Assembly (NCBI GenBank): GCA_014729495.1
Contig: WJJV01000133.1
Span: 1-5,115 of the forward strand
Source of the DNA: Candidatus Woesearchaeota archaeon
Lineage (GTDB): Archaea > Nanobdellota > Nanobdellia > Woesearchaeales > UBA12501
Length of the DNA: 5,115 nt
Direction of reading: 5' to 3'
Part shown: positions 3,853 through 5,115 of the stretch, piece by piece
Layout of the letters: the number at the start of each line of letters is the position of its first letter
Numbering within the stretch: position 1 is the first letter of the stretch
The notes under the pieces: generated by a model
Database searches by the model: none
What the model saw: only the letters and a program-made list of their open reading frames with translations
Told to the model about the DNA's origin: nothing
Made by a program: the position numbers and the translations under genes

Positions 3853-4599
3853 ATGGAAGAAATACTCGAGAGAATAGGCCTCACGCCGACAGAATCAAAG
3901 GTCTACCTGGCCCTGCTGGACCTTGGAGAGGCAAAGACAGGAGAGATACTGAAGAAGGCAGGCCTGAACTCTGGCAGGATATATGGGGTACTTGACTCGC
4001 TGCAGGAAAAAGGCCTGGTGAGCTCTGTTGTCAAGAAGAAAGTAAAGCTCTTCATTCCATCGCCTCCAGAGAGGGTCCTTGATTACCTCAATGAGCAGGT
4101 TGAGGACATAGAGGAGCAGAAAGAGGATTTCAGCAGAGTGCTTCCCAAGCTGGAGGAGAAATTCAGACAGCTGAAGCAGAAGACATCTGTAGAGGTCTTT
4201 ATTGGAACAGAAGGCTTCAGGACAGCAAACTCGATATTCTTCAGACAGGCAGGAAAAGACAAGAACCTTTGCATTTATGGCATAGTAAGAAAGCACAAGT
4301 ATTCAAAGGCACTTCTTGACACTCTTCAGTATTATGTTTACAAAAAGAGAAGGGATTTAAAGCTGAACACCAGAAAGCTTATTTCAGAAGAGGCAAGAGA
4401 AGAGAAATTCTATTTCCAGGACAACTCAAAGATCAGATACATTCCTTTTCCCTCAATAACCTCTGTAGAGATGCTTGGTGACATGACAATGATACAGGCC
4501 CTCAGGGATCCTGTGATAGTCATCCTCATAAAGCACAAGGAAATAACAGATGATTACAGGAAGCAGTTTGAATTCCTCTGGAGGATGGCAAAGAAATAG
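3853..4599 (+). CDS. TrmB-family transcriptional regulator
   Basis: A 248-aa archaeal regulator of the TrmB (COG1378) family. The N-terminal winged helix-turn-helix is clear: LTPTESKVYLALLDLG (10-25), then TGEILKKAGLNSGRIYGVLD (29-48) with SGRIYGVLDSL (40-50) as recognition helix, and the wing EKGLVSSVVKKKVKLFIPSP (52-71). A Glu/Lys/Gln-rich coiled coil (about 72-110) probably dimerises it. Residues 112-248 form the TrmB-type effector region, from VEVFIGTEGFRTA through LCIYGIV to RYIPFPSITSVEMLG and a last helix DDYRKQFEFLWRMA. Canonical sugar-sensing TrmB proteins are longer, about 340 aa; this short form may sense another ligand or none, so maltose-type control should not be assumed. It is divergent from the unknown two-gene unit and followed by acylphosphatase at 42 bp. 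The start is the ATG placed 28 nt from a TATA box. Confidence 0.9.
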   Translation: MEEILERIGLTPTESKVYLALLDLGEAKTGEILKKAGLNSGRIYGVLDSLQEKGLVSSVVKKKVKLFIPSPPERVLDYLNEQVEDIEEQKEDFSRVLPKLEEKFRQLKQKTSVEVFIGTEGFRTANSIFFRQAGKDKNLCIYGIVRKHKYSKALLDTLQYYVYKKRRDLKLNTRKLISEEAREEKFYFQDNSKIRYIPFPSITSVEMLGDMTMIQALRDPVIVILIKHKEITDDYRKQFEFLWRMAKK

Positions 4600-4607
4600 A
4601 CCATAAC

Positions 4608-4615
4608 TTTTAAAA
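4608..4615 (+). promoter_or_regulatory. TATA-like box before acylphosphatase
   Basis: TTTTAAAA is centred about 30 nt before ATG 4642, right after the trmB stop. No SD precedes the ATG. This suggests acylphosphatase has its own nearly leaderless transcript in addition to any read-through from trmB. Confidence 0.45.
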
Positions 4616-4641
4616 ACATCAGGCCCCACAATGTTACTGCA

Positions 4642-4914
4642 ATGAAAAGAGTGCATCTTATAATCCACGGAAGAGTGCAGGGAGTCTTTTTCAGGCACAA
4701 TACCAAGAAGAGAGCAAAGAGGCTCGGCCTTACAGGCTGGGCGAGGAACAGGGATGACGGAACTGTTGAGGTGGTTGCTGAGGGCGAGGAAGACAAGGTT
4801 GATTCTCTTGTTGATTTCTGCAGGAAAGGTCCTGCTTGTGCCAGGGTAGATGATGTTGATATAGAAGAGGGTAAGCCTGCTGGAGATATCCGTGATTTCA
4901 GTGTAAGAAGATGA
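4642..4914 (+). CDS. acyP: Acylphosphatase
   Basis: A 90-aa acylphosphatase of typical length. It hydrolyses the carboxyl-phosphate bond of small acyl phosphates such as acetyl phosphate or 1,3-bisphosphoglycerate in the cytosol. The signature GRVQGVFFR (10-18) supplies the phosphate-binding loop and catalytic R18; the second signature GLTGWARNRDDGTVEVVAEG (29-48) carries catalytic N36. The C-terminal GDIRDFSVRR has the closing beta strand usual for the family. An ATG 11 nt upstream opens a frame of only four codons and is dismissed. No SD is present, consistent with the TATA-like box 30 nt upstream. Linkage to the TrmB gene may simply be tandem placement. Confidence 0.95.
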   Translation: MKRVHLIIHGRVQGVFFRHNTKKRAKRLGLTGWARNRDDGTVEVVAEGEEDKVDSLVDFCRKGPACARVDDVDIEEGKPAGDIRDFSVRR

Positions 4915-4950
4915 TCTAAGTTCTTTAGGAATGACATCTCAGATAGAAGA

Positions 4951-4959
4951 TTCTCTTTT
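4951..4959 (+). terminator. Weak T-rich termination tract after acylphosphatase
   Basis: TTCTCTTTT lies about 37 nt past the acylphosphatase stop, in the 60-bp gap before the convergent Cys-rich gene. It has only four consecutive T and no strong hairpin, so it is a minimal candidate for archaeal U-tract termination. Confidence 0.25.
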
Positions 4960-4974
4960 AGCATATCTCATTCA

Positions 4975-5115
4975 TTAAACTTCGCTTGAGTACCATTCCT
5001 CTTCATAACCCTGGCCCTGGCAGAATTCCGGAGTCTGGCAGGTTATGTTTGTGCAGGCAGGACATGGTGGGCATATCCAGCAGTCTTCTGGGCATTCCTC
5101 CCATGAGTACTCATT
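4975..5115 (-). CDS. Cysteine-rich protein, C-terminal fragment
   Basis: The frame is open from the right edge to TAA at 4975-4977, 46 codons, with the N-terminus outside the window. The visible part begins NEYSWEE, continues CPEDCWICPPCPACTNITC, then QTPEFCQGQGYEEEWYSSEV. Seven cysteines fall within 25 residues, spaced C-x3-C-x2-C-x2-C-x2-C-x4-C-x5-C, followed by an acidic aromatic tail. The spacing could bind zinc or an iron-sulphur cluster, or form disulphides in an exported protein; NIT is an N-glycosylation sequon, which would suit a surface location. No family is recognised. That the reading is coding rests on the non-random Cys pattern and the uninterrupted frame. It converges on acylphosphatase. 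Confidence 0.6.
   Translation of the reverse strand, partial: NEYSWEECPEDCWICPPCPACTNITCQTPEFCQGQGYEEEWYSSEV

Noticed and set aside
3895..4296. 133-aa minus-strand ORF
   Set aside because: Antisense to the well-supported TrmB gene, rich in Leu and Cys as expected for a shadow of Glu/Lys-rich coding sequence.
4554..4964. 136-aa minus-strand ORF across acylphosphatase
   Set aside because: Antisense to a gene with intact catalytic signatures; no family features of its own.

Overview
The window looks like an archaeal genome fragment, plausibly from a DPANN-type lineage, although the phylum cannot be fixed from this sequence alone. Three things point to archaea. The first is gene content: the RtcB tail, a TrmB-family regulator, a COG2129-like phosphoesterase, a CYTH protein and a single-domain YrdC. 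The second is AT-rich TATA-like boxes about 28 nt upstream of start codons that lack a Shine-Dalgarno (SD) sequence, the layout of leaderless archaeal transcripts. The third is heavy use of AGA/AGG and ATA codons. By hand count, GC is about 44-46% in the conserved genes and about 35% in one of the unknown genes.

Left part (1-1934): the last 36 codons of rtcB (+) end at 113. They converge, with 5 bp between the stop codons, on a tight minus-strand operon transcribed yrdC (threonylcarbamoyl-AMP synthase, t6A pathway) -> metallophosphoesterase -> CYTH protein. The operon has a TATA box at 1927-1934 and is probably leaderless.

Middle (1935-2684): about 750 bp without a conventional gene. Read on the minus strand it holds a possible promoter near 2600, a repeat-rich stretch, a perfect SD (2288-2296), a 24-25-codon small ORF that joins a 63-codon ORF through an apparent -1 frameshift, and a hairpin with flanking T runs (1973-1990). 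The repeat-rich stretch contains two identical 35-bp direct repeats and several short palindromes with 3-nt loops. This is the least explained part of the window.

Right-centre (2685-3752): two unrecognised minus-strand genes, 45 bp apart and probably co-transcribed. They share a PDNPEI hexapeptide. The upstream one is noticeably AT-rich.

Right part (3753-5115): divergently transcribed is a short TrmB-family regulator. A CAC-N5-GTG element lies between the two opposing TATA boxes and could control both directions. Acylphosphatase follows with its own TATA-like box. The right edge cuts through a minus-strand gene whose 46 visible C-terminal residues hold seven cysteines. No tRNA, rRNA, CRISPR array, transposase or other complete mobile element was seen.
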